Under the pieces are notes generated by a model. The model saw only the letters and a list, made by a program, of their open reading frames with translations. It had not been told where the DNA came from and made no database searches. Shown here piece after piece: positions 1-7,434 of a stretch of 12,023 nucleotides of DNA (position 1 is the first letter of the stretch; each line of letters starts with the position of its first letter). Both the position numbers and the translations under genes were made by a program. Source of the DNA: Betaproteobacteria bacterium (GTDB taxonomy: Bacteria; Pseudomonadota; Gammaproteobacteria; Burkholderiales; Usitatibacteraceae); the NCBI GenBank assembly GCA_012274175.1, contig JAAOZZ010000033.1, positions 1-12,023 of the forward strand, written 5' to 3'.

Positions 1-775
1 CGCCATATCCCAACACGCGGTCGCGCCCACCCGCCGTATCCCCGGAGCTGCGCAGGTCCACGAGCTCGCCTTCGAGTCCGCGCCGGCGCGCGAGCTCCAG
101 CAGCCCGTTGATGGGGGCTGCGCCGCACGCATCTTCGGGCACGAGGCGCGCCTCGAGGGCCAGGATGGCGCGGGCCGTGCCTGCGTCGCGCCGCCGCGCC
201 GCTTCGTAGGATTCGTAGTGGGACAGGTCGGAGCTCACCACGACCAGGGTCTCGTCGCCCCCCCACAGCGCTTCAAGGAGGGCCGCCATTTCCGCGGGCC
301 GCGCGTCGCCCACCAGCAGCGGCACCAGGAGGAATTCGCCCAGCACGGACTGCAGGAACGGCAGGTGCACCTCGAGCGAGTGCTCGAGGGCGTGCGCCTT
401 GTCGCTCACCTCCACGAACGGCATCGCCGCGGCCATCGCAAGGGCATCGAGGTCGAGCGCCACGGCTCCCAGCGGCGAGCCGAAGGCGCGCGCGGCAGGG
501 ATCGCCACGCCGCGCACGTATGCGCGATGGGCAGGACCGGCGAGCACCACCCGGCGGATCGTTCCCCGCAAGGGCGCCAGCCGGGCGTACGCCGAAGCGG
601 CGACGGGCCCCGAATACATGTATCCCGCGTGGGGGGCGATGATCGCCTTGGGCGCGCGCGCCCCCGTCGCACCGGGCGCCGCCGCGGCCAGATAGGCGGA
701 CACTTCGGCCGCGAGGGCCGAAGGCTCGCCGGGATAGAAGCTGCCGGCCACCGCGGCCGGACGCACTGCGGGCAT
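1..775 (-). CDS. amrB: MEMO1-family protein, AmmeMemoRadiSam system protein B (3' end off window)
   Basis: The 258 visible codons begin at an ATG preceded by GGAGGTG (780-786) four bases upstream. The reading frame is still open at the window edge, ending in LGYG. Family members usually stop a few residues later, so only a short C-terminal tail is missing. Family hallmarks are the N-terminal AGSFYP (residues 10-15), APHAGYMYSG (47-56), GPAH (80-83), an EHSLEVHLPFL block (131-141), SSDLSHY (181-187) and a CG pair at 217-218 before API. H49, H83 and C217 sit where the human MEMO1 metal ligands (H49, H81, C244) are expected, so a metal-binding role is inferred. Bacterial copies are often encoded with an AMMECR1-like protein and a radical SAM protein; their precise reaction is not established. 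The gene lies 59 bases downstream of the M14 peptidase and could be read through from it. Confidence 0.93.
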   Translation of the reverse strand, partial: MPAVRPAAVAGSFYPGEPSALAAEVSAYLAAAAPGATGARAPKAIIAPHAGYMYSGPVAASAYARLAPLRGTIRRVVLAGPAHRAYVRGVAIPAARAFGSPLGAVALDLDALAMAAAMPFVEVSDKAHALEHSLEVHLPFLQSVLGEFLLVPLLVGDARPAEMAALLEALWGGDETLVVVSSDLSHYESYEAARRRDAGTARAILALEARLVPEDACGAAPINGLLELARRRGLEGELVDLRSSGDTAGGRDRVLGYG

Positions 776-834
776 GGTTCACCTCCGTTGCCTCCGGAGA
801 TGGGTCCAGCCTAGCACTTTCGCAAGGGCTGCCC

Positions 835-2517
835 TCAGGCGAGGAGCAGGGTGCGCTCGACCGCTCCGGCCCGCTCATGGCGCGCGCTGACCGTCACCGA
901 CGCGCCCGCGCTCGCCCGGACCGTCCATTCGTACTGGCCCCGGTCGCCTGCCAGGTCGGGATTGGGCAGGAAAGCCTGCAACGAAGGCTTGCTCGCGCGT
1001 CCCTCGAGCTGGGAGCCCACGAAGCGCGCCTTGCCCGCCACCAGCCGCGCGCCGTCGGGCAGCGCGATCCCGTAGACCACGCCGCGCACGACCTTGCGCT
1101 CGAGGGCGCGCTTGGTGACGTACGTGGGCAGGTACCCGGTGTTGTGCACCGCGAGGCGCACCTTCCAGCTCTCTTCGCCCAATCGCGTGACTTCCGCCTT
1201 GTAGAGCTCCAGCCGCGGCGTGGTGAGCGCCTGCCACGTGAGCCACCCGGGGAAACGCGCCACCTCGCGCGCGCGGTACTTCGCCGGCGGGTTGCGGAAC
1301 ACCTCGAGCTTGTTCCAGCCACCCAGCTCCACGGGACCCAGCTGCGGATGCTCGTAGGGATACCAGGCGACGTGCCCCGCGCCGCCCAGCTCGCGGTCGC
1401 TCCAGCGCAGGAGCTTCAGGTCGTCTTCCGGCGGATGCTCGCGATACCACTCGATGAAGTGGTAGCCTTCGACGCCCGCCTCCTTCACCGGCGCCCAGAT
1501 CTCCACGGTCCAGAAGAACTGGCCCAGGTGCTCGTAGATCCAGTCGAAGCCCCCGGTGATCACCTGCTTCGGGTGGTACTTGAAGTCGTGGAAGATGGAG
1601 ATGTTCGGGTAGCCCGTGAGCTCGGTGCTCCTGCGCCCGAAGAGCTTGTAGAGCCAGAGGTCCTCGGCCGGCATGTTCTCGTCGGGCTCGCCCGAGAACG
1701 GGCGCAGGATCACGCCGCTGTGGGTGTGGAAGCTCACGCCCGCGCACAGGTTGCGGTGGCGCACGATGAAATCCACCACGGCGCGCACTTCCGGCTCCGA
1801 GGCGGGATAGGGCCCCGCGCCCACCTGCTCGAACTCCTGGCGCCACCCCGAGGGGAAGTTGCGGTTGAGGTCGAGTCCCTGCTTGTCGCGGTTCACGCGC
1901 ATTTCCACGCCGTCGTAGTCGCGCAGTTTTCCCTCGGGCAGCACCCGCCAGTAGGTGCCGCCGGCTTCCGCGGGGTCGCGCGGGATCATGAGGCGCGCAT
2001 CCTCGGGATGCGCCTTGTAGCCGCCGTTGGGATCGGGAATGCGCATCATGAGGATGCGCCCGTCGCCGTCCACGTCCTCGATGTCGAAGCCGTCCACCGG
2101 CTCCTCGTCATAGGGATACGGACGCGTGGAGGAGCGGATGTACTTCGGCCGCTCGGCGAGCGCCCATTCGGCGCCGTCGGGATTCACGCGCGGGCACACG
2201 TAGACGGCGCGCGTGTCGAGCAGGCGCGTGATGTCCGCGTCGCGCCCGTAGCCCTGCTCGAGCGTGTGGAGATAGTAAAGGCATGCGCTGGAAGCGGTGA
2301 GCTCGGCGGCGTGGATGTTGCCGTCGATCCAGAACGCGGGCTTGTCCGAGGCGGGGCCGCTCGCCGCGCTCGTGGCCGCGAGCACCCAGATGTCGCGGCC
2401 CTCGTGGCTGCGGCCGATGGACTCGAGCGTGAAGAGCTCGGGGCGGCGCTGCGCGAACCCCTGCAGGATCGCGGTGAGCTCGGCGTAGCGGTGGAAGCGG
2501 TCGAATTGCGCCTGCAT
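835..2517 (-). CDS. M14-family zinc carboxypeptidase
   Basis: A 560-residue metallopeptidase expected to remove C-terminal residues from peptides. The M14 zinc site is visible: H69 and E72 in DGNIHAAE, and a third ligand at H266 in SFHTHSG. The LNRNF motif (217-221) matches the substrate-carboxylate binding region. E339 in FFWTVEIW fits the catalytic glutamate. The catalytic domain spans roughly residues 5-370 and includes a DGFDIEDVDGDGR insert (142-154); the last ~190 residues form a beta-rich extension. No signal peptide or membrane segment is seen, so the enzyme looks cytoplasmic. The ATG lies 4 bases after the stop of the ABC ATPase gene and has only a poor ribosome-binding site, which suggests translational coupling to that gene. 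The physiological peptide substrate is unknown; processing of an imported compound is a guess from position only. Confidence 0.9.
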   Translation of the reverse strand: MQAQFDRFHRYAELTAILQGFAQRRPELFTLESIGRSHEGRDIWVLAATSAASGPASDKPAFWIDGNIHAAELTASSACLYYLHTLEQGYGRDADITRLLDTRAVYVCPRVNPDGAEWALAERPKYIRSSTRPYPYDEEPVDGFDIEDVDGDGRILMMRIPDPNGGYKAHPEDARLMIPRDPAEAGGTYWRVLPEGKLRDYDGVEMRVNRDKQGLDLNRNFPSGWRQEFEQVGAGPYPASEPEVRAVVDFIVRHRNLCAGVSFHTHSGVILRPFSGEPDENMPAEDLWLYKLFGRRSTELTGYPNISIFHDFKYHPKQVITGGFDWIYEHLGQFFWTVEIWAPVKEAGVEGYHFIEWYREHPPEDDLKLLRWSDRELGGAGHVAWYPYEHPQLGPVELGGWNKLEVFRNPPAKYRAREVARFPGWLTWQALTTPRLELYKAEVTRLGEESWKVRLAVHNTGYLPTYVTKRALERKVVRGVVYGIALPDGARLVAGKARFVGSQLEGRASKPSLQAFLPNPDLAGDRGQYEWTVRASAGASVTVSARHERAGAVERTLLLA

Positions 2518-2521
2518 CGGC

Positions 2522-3577
2522 CTAGAACAGCCACAGCCGATCGGGGGGGAATTCGAGCCAGTACTCGCCCGGGGCGAGGTCGCCGGTGCCGTGGGCCCTG
2601 AGCGCCGTGGCGCCGAGGCGAAAGAGATGCTCCCACTTGTCGCCCAGGTACATCGAGGTGGAAAGCGGCAGGCGCAGGCGGTTGCCTTCCGGCCCGTCGC
2701 CCAGCTTCACCTGCTCGATGCGGATGACGGCGTTCACCTCGCGGCCCGGCGCCGTCTCCCCCTTCGGGGTGCCCCAGAGCGACCAGCCCTCGCCTTCGAT
2801 GCGCGCGCGCCCGTCGCGCACCTCGGCGACGCGGCCCGCCAGGCGGTTGTTGCTGCCCATGAATTCCGCGACGAAGAGCGTGCGCGGGCTGCCGTACATC
2901 TCCTGCGGCGTGCCCTGCTGCTCAATGCGCCCGTTGTTCAGGAGCAGGATGCGGTCCGACATCGCCATCGCCTCGCTCTGGTCGTGGGTCACCACGAGAG
3001 CGGACAGGCCCAGGCGCACGATCAGCTCGCGCAGGAATGCGCGCGCCTCCTCGCGCAGCTTCGCGTCCAGGTTGGACAGCGGCTCGTCGAGCAGGATGAC
3101 CGGCGGGTTGTACACCAGCGCGCGCGCGATCGCCACGCGTTGCTGCTGGCCGCCGGAGAGCTGGTGGGGATAGCGCGCCCCGAGGGGCCCGAGCCCGAGC
3201 TGCGCGAGAACCTGGCCCACGCGTTCGGCCGCCTCGGCCTGGGGCACCTTGCGCAGCCGCAGCCCGTAGGCCACGTTGTCGTACACGGTCTTGTGGGGCC
3301 ACAGCGCGTACGACTGGAACACGAGCCCGAGGTTGCGGTGCTCCGCCGGCAGCTCGATCGCGGCCGCACTGTCGAAGACGACGCGCTCGCCGATGCGGAT
3401 CGCCCCCTCGTGGGGAGTCTCGAGCCCGGCCACGGCGCGCAGGAGCGTGGTCTTGCCGCTGCCGGAAGGCCCGAGGAGCGAGACCACCTCGCCGCGGTCC
3501 AGATTCATCGACACGCCCTTGAGGATCGGATTGTCCCCGTATCGCAGGTGGAGGTTCTCGACGGTGAGTTCGGCCAT
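2522..3577 (-). CDS. ABC importer ATP-binding protein, FbpC/PotA-like
   Basis: A 351-residue ATPase that would drive the importer encoded directly upstream in the same operon. Walker A GPSGSGKT is at 36-43, the Q-loop FQSYALWPH at 87-95, the signature LSGGQQQR at 140-147, Walker B VILLDEP at 160-166, the D-loop SNLD at 168-171 and the switch histidine at H198 in VVTHDQSEAMAM. After about residue 235 comes a C-terminal TOBE-type region, as in FbpC, PotA and related importers. Length and all catalytic residues are normal, so it should be active on the inner face of the membrane. It begins 12 bases after the permease stop, with a partial GGAG before the ATG. Sequence style is closest to the iron(III)/2-component Fbp class, but the ATPase alone does not show what is transported. 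Confidence 0.94.
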   Translation of the reverse strand: MAELTVENLHLRYGDNPILKGVSMNLDRGEVVSLLGPSGSGKTTLLRAVAGLETPHEGAIRIGERVVFDSAAAIELPAEHRNLGLVFQSYALWPHKTVYDNVAYGLRLRKVPQAEAAERVGQVLAQLGLGPLGARYPHQLSGGQQQRVAIARALVYNPPVILLDEPLSNLDAKLREEARAFLRELIVRLGLSALVVTHDQSEAMAMSDRILLLNNGRIEQQGTPQEMYGSPRTLFVAEFMGSNNRLAGRVAEVRDGRARIEGEGWSLWGTPKGETAPGREVNAVIRIEQVKLGDGPEGNRLRLPLSTSMYLGDKWEHLFRLGATALRAHGTGDLAPGEYWLEFPPDRLWLF

Positions 3578-3589
3578 GGAAGACTCCGT

Positions 3590-5272
3590 TCAGTCCCGAA
3601 GGCGCACGCCGAATCGCAGCGCGATGCCCAGGCCGACGGCCACGAGCACCACGTTCACGAGCGACAGCGCGGCCACCAGGTCGATGGCCCCGCCCTGCCA
3701 GAGCGAGACCAGCTGGGCGCCGATCACCTCGGTGCCCGGCGCGAGCAGGTACACCGCCGTCGAGTACTCGCGCTCGAAGATCATGAAGACCAGGAGCCAC
3801 GAGCCCAGCAGGCCGTAGCGGATGAGCGGCAGCGTCACGTCCCGCGAGACGCGCCAGCGGGGGGCGCCCGCGCTGCGCGCGGCCTCCTCGAGCTCCGGGC
3901 TCACCTGCAGCAGCGACGAGGAGATGAGGCGCATGCCGTATGCGAGCCACACGACCGAGTAGGCGAGCCACCCGCTGAAGAGCGTCGAGCGCAACGGCCT
4001 GAGCGGCGGGAAGAACAGGAACACCCACAGGAACGCGAGGCCGGCGAGCAGCCCCGGCACCGCGCGCGGCACGAGCACGAGGTAGTCCACGAAGCGCGAC
4101 CACCCGTCGTTGCGCCGGTGGGTGGCGAAGCCGATCGCCGTGTAGCACGCGACAGTGAGCAGCCCACCCACCACGCCGATCAGGATCGTGTTCCAGATGC
4201 CGCGCATCATCGTGGGCTCTTCCCAAACCGAGCGGAAGTTGTCCAGGGTGAGCACCTCGGCCAGCCTCACGCCCTCGCCCCAGTTGGTCACGAACGCCCT
4301 CAACGCGATCCCCGACAGCGGCACCAGCACCGAGACGAAGATCCAGGCGCCGATCACGCCTCCCGCGAGCCATTTCCAGCCGCCCAGGGGCAGCTCGCGC
4401 ATGCGGCCCGACTTGCCCTTGATCGAGGCGTACTTGCGCGAGCCCTTGAGCAGCTGGCGCTGCAGCAGCACCAGGGGAAACGTGACGGCCACGATGCACA
4501 CTGCCACCGCGGCCATCAGATGGTAGGACGGCGTGCCCAGCTTGTTGGTGAGCTTGAAGAGGTAGGTCGAGAGCACCAGGATGCCCTCGGGGTCTCCCAG
4601 CACCAGGGGCAGGCCGAAGAGTTCGAAGCCGAGGAAGAACACGAGCACCCCGGAGAAGAGCAGCGACGGCATGATGAGCGGCAGGCTCACGGAAAACGCC
4701 ACGCGGAAGGGAGAGGCCCCCGCCACCCGCGCCGCCTCCTCGACGTCGGAGCCGAGGTTCTTCAACGCCGCCGAGGCGTAGACGTACACGTTGGGCACGT
4801 GGGTGAGCCCGGCGATCACGGTCATGGCGAGGATCGAGTAGATGCCCCACGGCGCGCCGCCGAAGAGCTCCCGCGACCACACCGAGTAGAAGCCCACGGG
4901 ACCCGCCGCGACCACGTAGCCGAACGACAGCACCATGGGCGAGACGAAGCTCGGGACCAGGAGCAGGGGCTCGATCCAGCCCCGTCCCGAGAGGTCCGTG
5001 CGTTCCATCACGAAGGCGAGCAGCCCGCCCAGGGGCACGGCGATGAGGGTCATGCCGCCGGCGATCAGCCCCGAGTTCTTGAATGCCTGCCAGAAGTCCG
5101 GGTCGGCGAAGATGAACCGGTACGCGTCGAGCCCGATCGCCTTGCGCGCGTCGAAGAACGGCGCGTTGAGCAGGCTCTGGTACAAGATGAGCGACAGCGG
5201 TGCCAGCACCGCCGTCGCCGTGACGAGGATGGTGAAGGCGCGCGGCAGCGTCTCCGCGGCGGATGCCCGCAT
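3590..5272 (-). CDS. ABC importer permease, fused two-domain FbpB/AfuB type
   Basis: A 560-residue inner-membrane protein made of two tandem permease domains of the binding-protein-dependent transport family, with about twelve hydrophobic helices. Each half carries an EAA loop that docks on the ATPase: EEAARVAGASPFRV (178-191, continuing to SLPL at 196-199) and EEAARSAGAPRWRV (462-475, continuing to TLPL at 480-483). A cytoplasmic linker rich in Lys and Arg lies near 272-295, between the halves. This one-polypeptide arrangement is typical of Fbp/Afu/Sfu-type importers, where two copies of the ATPase bind one fused permease. The ATG is 24 bases after the binding-protein stop, with GGAGG (5285-5289) at a rather long 12-base spacing. 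A role in uptake of the ligand bound by the upstream periplasmic protein is a secure inference; the ligand itself is not. Confidence 0.94.
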   Translation of the reverse strand: MRASAAETLPRAFTILVTATAVLAPLSLILYQSLLNAPFFDARKAIGLDAYRFIFADPDFWQAFKNSGLIAGGMTLIAVPLGGLLAFVMERTDLSGRGWIEPLLLVPSFVSPMVLSFGYVVAAGPVGFYSVWSRELFGGAPWGIYSILAMTVIAGLTHVPNVYVYASAALKNLGSDVEEAARVAGASPFRVAFSVSLPLIMPSLLFSGVLVFFLGFELFGLPLVLGDPEGILVLSTYLFKLTNKLGTPSYHLMAAVAVCIVAVTFPLVLLQRQLLKGSRKYASIKGKSGRMRELPLGGWKWLAGGVIGAWIFVSVLVPLSGIALRAFVTNWGEGVRLAEVLTLDNFRSVWEEPTMMRGIWNTILIGVVGGLLTVACYTAIGFATHRRNDGWSRFVDYLVLVPRAVPGLLAGLAFLWVFLFFPPLRPLRSTLFSGWLAYSVVWLAYGMRLISSSLLQVSPELEEAARSAGAPRWRVSRDVTLPLIRYGLLGSWLLVFMIFEREYSTAVYLLAPGTEVIGAQLVSLWQGGAIDLVAALSLVNVVLVAVGLGIALRFGVRLRD

Positions 5273-5296
5273 GGCCCTCGCGCGCCTCCGGGGGTG

Positions 5297-6394
5297 CTAC
5301 TTGCCGGCGCCCGCCTGGATCATCTGCTTCCAGTGGCCGAGGAACTCGAGCCGCTTCTTCGGATCGAGGTAGGTGACGATCTCGGGGCTCACCGGGATGG
5401 GCTTGAGCGCGTCGCCGTACAGCTTCTTGAGCGCCCCGGCGGTATGCTCGCCCGGGATGTCCTCGCGGATCGCGAAGAGCTGCGACTCGTTGGCGAGGAT
5501 CTTCTGGCCGCGCTGCGACAGGATGTAGTCGACCCAGAGCTTGGCGGCGTCCGGGTCCTTGGCGCCCTTGCCGATGAAGATCACCCGCGAAAGCACCAGC
5601 ACGAAGTCCTTGGGCATCACCACACCCAGGCCCGCATCCTTCTTCGCGCGCGTGAACGCGTACGGTCCCAGCACGTTGTAGCCCAGCAGGTGCTCGCCCG
5701 ACGAGGTCTTCTCGAGCATGTTACCGGTGCTGCTGTAGACGCGGTACTGCGTCGCGCCGAAGCCCTTGATGAGCTCGTCCATCTGCGGGAAGTACTTCGC
5801 GTCCTGCACCACGAACATGAATCCCACGCCGCTCTTCTCGACGTCGTACGTCGTGACCTTGCCCTTGAACTTGGCACTCTCGCTCGCCAGGATCTTCGCG
5901 AAGGCCGCGTGGTCCTGGGGAATGTCGTTGCCGGTCACCAGGCGCTTGTTGTAGATGAAGACCGCCGGCTCGAACGTCGTGCCGTAGGCCTGGTTGCGGT
6001 ACACGGCCCAGGACGGCATCGCCTTCAACTCGGGCGAGGCGTAGGTCATGGCGTGGCCGTCGTCCACCAGCTTCACCTGCAGGTCCATCGCCGAGCTCCA
6101 CACCACGTCGGCGCCGCCCTGGCCCGAGGCCTGCTCGGCGATGAAGCGGTTGTAGATCTCGGTCGAGTTCATGTCGTTGTACTCGACCTTCACGTTCGGG
6201 TAGAGCGCGCTGAAATCCTTGATGAGCGGCTGCGCGGCCTTGGTGTCGAGCGCGCTGTAGATCACGACCTTGCCTTCCTTGTTGGCGGCGGCGATGGTCT
6301 GGGCGTAATCGGCCGGATAACCGGCGGGGATCTGGGCGAGCGCGATGCTCGAGACGGTCGCGGCGGCGAGGGCTGCGATCTTGTTCTTCAACAT
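5297..6394 (-). CDS. Periplasmic substrate-binding protein of the Fbp-like ABC importer
   Basis: A 365-residue extracellular solute-binding protein, first gene of an importer operon. The N-terminus is a classic Sec signal peptide: a Lys-containing start, a hydrophobic Ala-rich core and a probable cleavage after IALA, leaving a mature protein that starts QIPAG. The body follows the type 2 periplasmic-binding fold of the FbpA/AfuA group, with GKVVIYSALDTKAAQPLI near the mature N-terminus and ADVVWSSAMD at about 95-104. I place the start at the second of two ATGs: GAGGAG (6401-6406) is 6 bases from it but abuts the first ATG at 6400 with no spacer, which would add only Met-Ser. The paired-tyrosine iron site expected in FbpA is not obvious; the comparable stretch reads GPYAFTR (about 243-249), with a single Tyr. 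Iron specificity is therefore unproven; another small anion or metal complex is possible. Confidence 0.9.
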   Translation of the reverse strand: MLKNKIAALAAATVSSIALAQIPAGYPADYAQTIAAANKEGKVVIYSALDTKAAQPLIKDFSALYPNVKVEYNDMNSTEIYNRFIAEQASGQGGADVVWSSAMDLQVKLVDDGHAMTYASPELKAMPSWAVYRNQAYGTTFEPAVFIYNKRLVTGNDIPQDHAAFAKILASESAKFKGKVTTYDVEKSGVGFMFVVQDAKYFPQMDELIKGFGATQYRVYSSTGNMLEKTSSGEHLLGYNVLGPYAFTRAKKDAGLGVVMPKDFVLVLSRVIFIGKGAKDPDAAKLWVDYILSQRGQKILANESQLFAIREDIPGEHTAGALKKLYGDALKPIPVSPEIVTYLDPKKRLEFLGHWKQMIQAGAGK

Positions 6395-6400
6395 GGACAT

Positions 6401-6406
6401 CTCCTC
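6401..6406 (-). promoter_or_regulatory. Ribosome-binding site that decides the binding-protein start
   Basis: GAGGAG on the minus strand lies 6 bases upstream of the ATG at 6394 and directly touches the other ATG at 6400. Normal Shine-Dalgarno spacing therefore favours the 6394 start. Confidence 0.7.
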
Positions 6407-6433
6407 TTGGGATGGTCTTTGCGGATCACCTGG

Positions 6434-6467
6434 GCGCGCCCGGAGCGCGCGGTGCAGCCGTATTGTA
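6434..6467 (-). promoter_or_regulatory. Possible promoter -10 and leader hairpin before the ABC importer operon
   Basis: In the 79-base gap between the CobD/CbiB-like gene and the binding-protein gene, the minus strand reads TACAAT (6462-6467), one mismatch from the consensus -10. I found no convincing -35 at normal spacing. Downstream, GCGCGC is repeated as a perfect inverted pair (6434-6439 and 6445-6450) around a 5-base loop, forming a strong short hairpin without a U-tract. It could be a 5' leader structure or the 3' end of the preceding transcript. No Fur-type AT-rich 19-base palindrome is visible, which matters because the importer resembles iron transporters. Confidence 0.35.
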
Positions 6468-6473
6468 TGTCGT

Positions 6474-7394
6474 TCAGCGGTATTGGATCGCCGCGGCCAG
6501 CAGGAACACGATCAGCCACAGGACGAGCGAGCGCCAGAGCAACCCCTCGAGGCTCGCGAGCGCGTCCTCGCGGGCGGGCTCTCCGACGCCCAGGCCCGGG
6601 CGCACCGCGAACGCCTCGCCAGCGGGAATCGGCTCGCCCAGGCGCACGCCCAGCGCCCCCGCCCCGCTCGCGAGCACGATGCCTTCCTCGGGTCGCGCCC
6701 AGTGGGCCGACTGCGAGCGCCAGCAGTAGAGCGCATCCTCGAAATCGCCCACGACCGCGAAGGCGAATGCCGTGACGCGCTGGGGAATCCAGTCGATGAC
6801 GTGGAACGCGCGACCCGCGAACCACCCGAAATCCCGCTCGGCCGGCTCCACCAGGTGCTCCCACCCCTGTGCCGCACGCAGGGCGAGGGGATGGAGCACC
6901 AGGCCGAGGGGACCGGGCAGCACGAGGAACCAGAAGAGCGGCCCGAACGCCCCGTGGTGCGCTTCGCGCAGCGCGTGCTCCGCCGCCAGGCGCGCCACGA
7001 TGCCGCCGTCGTCGCATTCGACGGGCTCCCCCTTCCACTGGGCGAGGCGGTTGGAGGCGAGCGCCACGTCCCCGGCGCGAAGGGCCTTCTCGATGGACGA
7101 GAGATTGGCGACGGTCGCGAGGAAGCGCAGCGTCGCGTACAACACCGCGACGTCGAGCAGCCATACCACGGCCGGATGGATCGCCGCGGCGAGCGCCCAT
7201 ACGAGCGCGACGGGGACCAGTACCGCGGCCATGAGGACCATCCACGCCACGATCCCCGAGTTGCGGTCGCCCGCGTTCAACCGCTTCGCCGCCGAAAGGC
7301 CCATGCGCCCGTAGAAGGCCATCAGCGGCTGGCGCGGCCGCGGAGGATACGTGTGCTGCGCGAGAAGGCAGGCGAGGATCGCGAGGAGGTCCAA
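6474..7394 (-). CDS. CobD/CbiB-family integral membrane protein
   Basis: With the TTG at 7394 as start this encodes 306 residues, a normal size for the CobD/CbiB family, and begins DLLAILACLLAQ as expected for the first membrane segment. Hydrophobic helices lie near 2-13, 48-70, 73-95, 152-174 and 287-304. The conserved block DWIPQRVTAFAFAVVGDFED (201-220), followed by ALYCWR, is a family hallmark, as is HHGAFGPLFWF (146-156). True CbiB/CobD makes adenosylcobinamide phosphate in B12 synthesis; no cobalamin gene is nearby, so the catalytic role here is uncertain. The start is unusual: no ATG or GTG lies near the expected N-terminus, and the bases before the TTG contain no Shine-Dalgarno sequence. 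It follows the acyltransferase stop by 35 bases, so coupling or a leaderless-like start is possible. Confidence 0.82.
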   Translation of the reverse strand: MDLLAILACLLAQHTYPPRPRQPLMAFYGRMGLSAAKRLNAGDRNSGIVAWMVLMAAVLVPVALVWALAAAIHPAVVWLLDVAVLYATLRFLATVANLSSIEKALRAGDVALASNRLAQWKGEPVECDDGGIVARLAAEHALREAHHGAFGPLFWFLVLPGPLGLVLHPLALRAAQGWEHLVEPAERDFGWFAGRAFHVIDWIPQRVTAFAFAVVGDFEDALYCWRSQSAHWARPEEGIVLASGAGALGVRLGEPIPAGEAFAVRPGLGVGEPAREDALASLEGLLWRSLVLWLIVFLLAAAIQYR

Positions 7395-7428
7395 GGGAGG
7401 TGGTTCGTGGGGGCTGCCCGATGGGCGG

Positions 7429-7434
7429 ATTATA
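7429..7434 (-). promoter_or_regulatory. TATAAT -10-like element before the CobD/CbiB-like gene
   Basis: A perfect TATAAT occurs on the minus strand, overlapping the TAA stop of the acyltransferase gene and about 35 bases before the TTG start. Such an AT hexamer is rare in this GC-rich DNA, but no -35 hexamer is recognisable 16-18 bases upstream, so it may be a chance product of the stop codon context. Confidence 0.25.

Noticed and set aside
877..2601. A 574-codon plus-strand frame opposite the M14 peptidase
   Set aside because: Same antisense shadow effect; no recognisable motif, while the minus-strand protein has a complete M14 active site.
6401..6473. A Fur box upstream of the iron-transporter-like operon
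   Set aside because: Searched by eye; the gap is GC-rich and holds no AT-rich 19-base palindrome resembling the consensus.
2591..6775. A 1394-codon open frame on the plus strand antisense to the ABC importer operon
   Set aside because: It is rich in His, Arg, Glu and Ala without domain patterns, lies opposite four well-supported genes, and is what GC-rich third-position bias produces on the reverse strand.
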